Of a stretch of DNA of 21,339 bases, positions 20,586 to 21,339 are shown piece after piece. Below the pieces are notes generated by a model, which was not told the DNA's origin, searched no databases, and saw only the letters and a list, made by a program, of their open reading frames with translations. A program made the translations under genes and the position numbers. Each line of letters opens with the position of its first letter. The first letter of the stretch is position 1. The stretch spans positions 1 to 21,339 of the forward strand of contig JAZNIT010000027.1 in the NCBI GenBank assembly GCA_045577615.1, in the 5' to 3' direction. This DNA is from RGIG2206 sp045577615. Its GTDB lineage: Bacteria > Bacillota > Clostridia > Oscillospirales > Acutalibacteraceae.

Positions 20586-21038
20586 AAAAGCCTCCCTTGT
20601 GTAAAGGGAGGTGGCACGCGAAGCGTGACGGAGGGATTGTAATGCAGCGAAAACACAATAAAGATATCGTTCCTACTGCAAGAATGCTACGAAAAAATAT
20701 GACAAAAGAAGAAAAGCATCTTTGGTATGATTTCTTACGTACATATCCCGCCCGCTTTTCACGGCAAAAGGTTCTCGGAAGGTATATTGCGGACTTTTAC
20801 TGTGCAGAAGCAAAGCTTGTTATAGAGCTTGACGGTTCAGGGCATTATACCGAGGAAGGAAAGCAATACGATGAAGAAAGAACCGCTTTTCTTGCAGAAT
20901 ACGGTTTGACAGTTATCAGAATACCGAATACGGAAATACATAAAAACTTTCGGGGTGTTTGCGAGTATATTGATTATCTCGTAGAACAATCCCTCAGTCA
21001 GCTTCGCTGACAGCTCCCTTTACACAAGGGAGCCTTTT
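20586..21038 (+). mobile_element. DUF559 unit with hairpin-forming terminal inverted repeats
   Basis: The left end (20586-20640) and the reverse complement of the right end (20986-21038) match over about 53-55 bases with six differences. Each end folds into two hairpins: CCTCCCTT/AAGGGAGG (20591-20611) and CACGC/GCGTG (20615-20627) on the left; GTCAGC/GCTGAC (20997-21011) and GCTCCCTT/AAGGGAGC (21013-21033) on the right. Differences between the ends fall in pairs that keep the stems. The single gene inside fills the space from repeat to repeat. No target duplication is obvious. That it moves, and that the nuclease moves it, is inference. Confidence 0.7.
20642..21010 (+). CDS. DUF559 endonuclease-like protein (PD-(D/E)XK, Vsr-related)
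   Basis: A 122-residue protein of the DUF559 family, a small restriction-endonuclease fold related to the Vsr mismatch nuclease. ARMLRKNMTKEEKHLWYDFL (13-32) is the usual N-terminal helix; FSRQKVLGRYIADFYCAEAK (39-58) carries the catalytic Asp D51, and LVIELDGSGH (59-68) the E62-x-D64 and H68 residues; YGLTVIRIPNTEI (87-99) completes the core. The nuclease residues look intact; the DNA target is unknown. ATG 20642 follows GGAGGG (20630-20635), which belongs to the left inverted repeat. The last residues (QSLSQLR) and the stop are encoded by the right repeat. An upstream in-frame TTG at 20597 lies inside a hairpin and is rejected. Confidence 0.88.
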   Translation: MQRKHNKDIVPTARMLRKNMTKEEKHLWYDFLRTYPARFSRQKVLGRYIADFYCAEAKLVIELDGSGHYTEEGKQYDEERTAFLAEYGLTVIRIPNTEIHKNFRGVCEYIDYLVEQSLSQLR

Positions 21039-21050
21039 TGTTCACCTATA

Positions 21051-21131
21051 GCTTGTCAATTTTACTGACAAGCACTGCTTTTGTAGACACAAAAGCAAAA
21101 TACGGCATACCTCTTTCGAGATATACCGTAT
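21051..21131. repeat. Row of three hairpins right of the DUF559 unit
   Basis: GCTTGTCA/TGACAAGC (21051-21073), GCTTTTGT/ACAAAAGC (21077-21096) and a 14-bp stem with two mismatches (about 21100-21131, arms ATACGG/CCGTAT) follow each other with gaps of only 3 bases. No protein is encoded. The density of structure fits a palindromic mobile element or a structured RNA. Confidence 0.6.
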
Positions 21132-21160
21132 TTCTGAAAACTGTCCTTTAGAGTGACGCT

Positions 21161-21339
21161 CTAATGCGTGTTCCTTTTTTTCTTTGCGTATTCCGAAGGG
21201 GTTTTTCCCGTCACCTTTTTGAACAGCTTGGAAAAGTAGTGGATAGAGGAAAAGCCCAGAGCCTCGGCAACCTCGGTAAAGTTCATTTTACTCTCTCGGA
21301 TCAGGCGCTTGGCCTCCTCGATCTTTAGATCGTTATAGT
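21161..21339 (-). CDS. AraC-family transcriptional regulator, C-terminal part
   Basis: The last 58 residues of a regulator whose start lies beyond the window. The visible part is the second half of an AraC/XylS double helix-turn-helix: LKIEEAKRLIRESKMNFTEV, then AEALGFSSIHYFSKLFKKVT and GKTPSEYAKKK, with the family signature GFSSIHYFSKLFKKVTGKTPSEY near the end. The N-terminal sensor domain cannot be seen, so no ligand or target can be given. The stop codon TAG (21163-21161) lies within the outer inverted repeat, so the final few residues (RNTH) may derive from the element edge. Confidence 0.9.
   Translation of the reverse strand, partial: YNDLKIEEAKRLIRESKMNFTEVAEALGFSSIHYFSKLFKKVTGKTPSEYAKKKRNTH

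Larger units (their letters stand above)
20409..21163. mobile_element. Outer palindromic element bounded by 27-base inverted repeats
   Basis: Bases 20409-20435 and the reverse complement of 21137-21163 match at 22 of 27 positions. Both contain AGAG-N5-CTCT, a small hairpin, followed by AAGGACAGTTTT, which is identical in the two. They face each other and enclose the DUF559 unit, a terminator-like hairpin and a row of three hairpins. This looks like an older non-autonomous element into which the DUF559 unit later inserted, or one composite element. Mobility is inferred from structure only. Confidence 0.55.

Noticed and set aside
20597..20641. Upstream TTG start for the DUF559 protein
   Set aside because: It lies inside the first hairpin of the inverted repeat with no ribosome binding site, and the extra residues are just a translation of the repeat.

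Overview
The window looks like a chromosomal segment of a low-to-mid GC Gram-positive anaerobe, most likely a member of the Clostridia (Oscillospiraceae or relatives, as found in gut communities). The evidence is the tepA-uppP-ftsK/spoIIIE neighbourhood, the rplM-rpsI pair, strong AGGAGG-type ribosome binding sites, sigma-A promoters with an almost invariant 17-base spacer, a BspA-type leucine-rich-repeat surface protein, a DUF1540 mini-protein, QueT with a preQ1 leader, and many short palindromic intergenic repeats. No rRNA or tRNA gene, prophage or CRISPR array is visible.

Layout. 1-668: an IS200/IS605-type insertion sequence with tnpA only and a leader hairpin over its ribosome binding site. 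704-2803: a secreted LRR protein (minus) and a divergent small XRE repressor, separated by a symmetric promoter/operator region. 2838-7005: minus-strand operon tepA-uppP-ftsK (membrane protease, lipid-carrier recycling, DNA translocase). 7176-9157: minus-strand pair of a TupA-like ATP-grasp enzyme and a CapA-like metallophosphatase, probably acting on a cell-surface polymer. 9299-11076: plus-strand AEC transporter, queH and a cysteine-rich DUF1540 protein. 11126-11678: queT on the minus strand behind a preQ1-I riboswitch candidate, so queuosine synthesis and precursor uptake genes converge on one terminator. 11690-11922: non-coding repeats. 11931-12629: YczE/DUF6198-like membrane protein.

12709-13884: an AT-rich cassette (SLOG-fold protein, divergent XRE regulator, decaying ribbon-helix-helix gene) lying between two near-identical 34-base direct repeats, with six operator half-sites in its control region. 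13969-14818: rplM-rpsI. 15072-15797: TtcA-like tRNA thiolase. 15973-17503: an AT-rich ECF sigma factor overlapping its probable membrane anti-sigma factor. 17806-19070: two exported proteins. 19248-20383: trmL and a GNAT acetyltransferase, divergent from matching promoters.

20409-21163: the least explained part. A DUF559 (Vsr-like PD-(D/E)XK) nuclease gene fills the space between two roughly 53-55 base terminal inverted repeats. Each repeat folds into two hairpins, and the two copies differ by paired, structure-preserving changes. The left repeat supplies the gene's ribosome binding site and the right one its last codons. This unit sits inside a second, outer pair of inverted repeats, and the outer repeat supplies the stop codon of a truncated-by-window AraC regulator (21161-21339). 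I consider this nested palindromic element the best candidate for an undescribed mobile system; the SLOG-XRE cassette is second.
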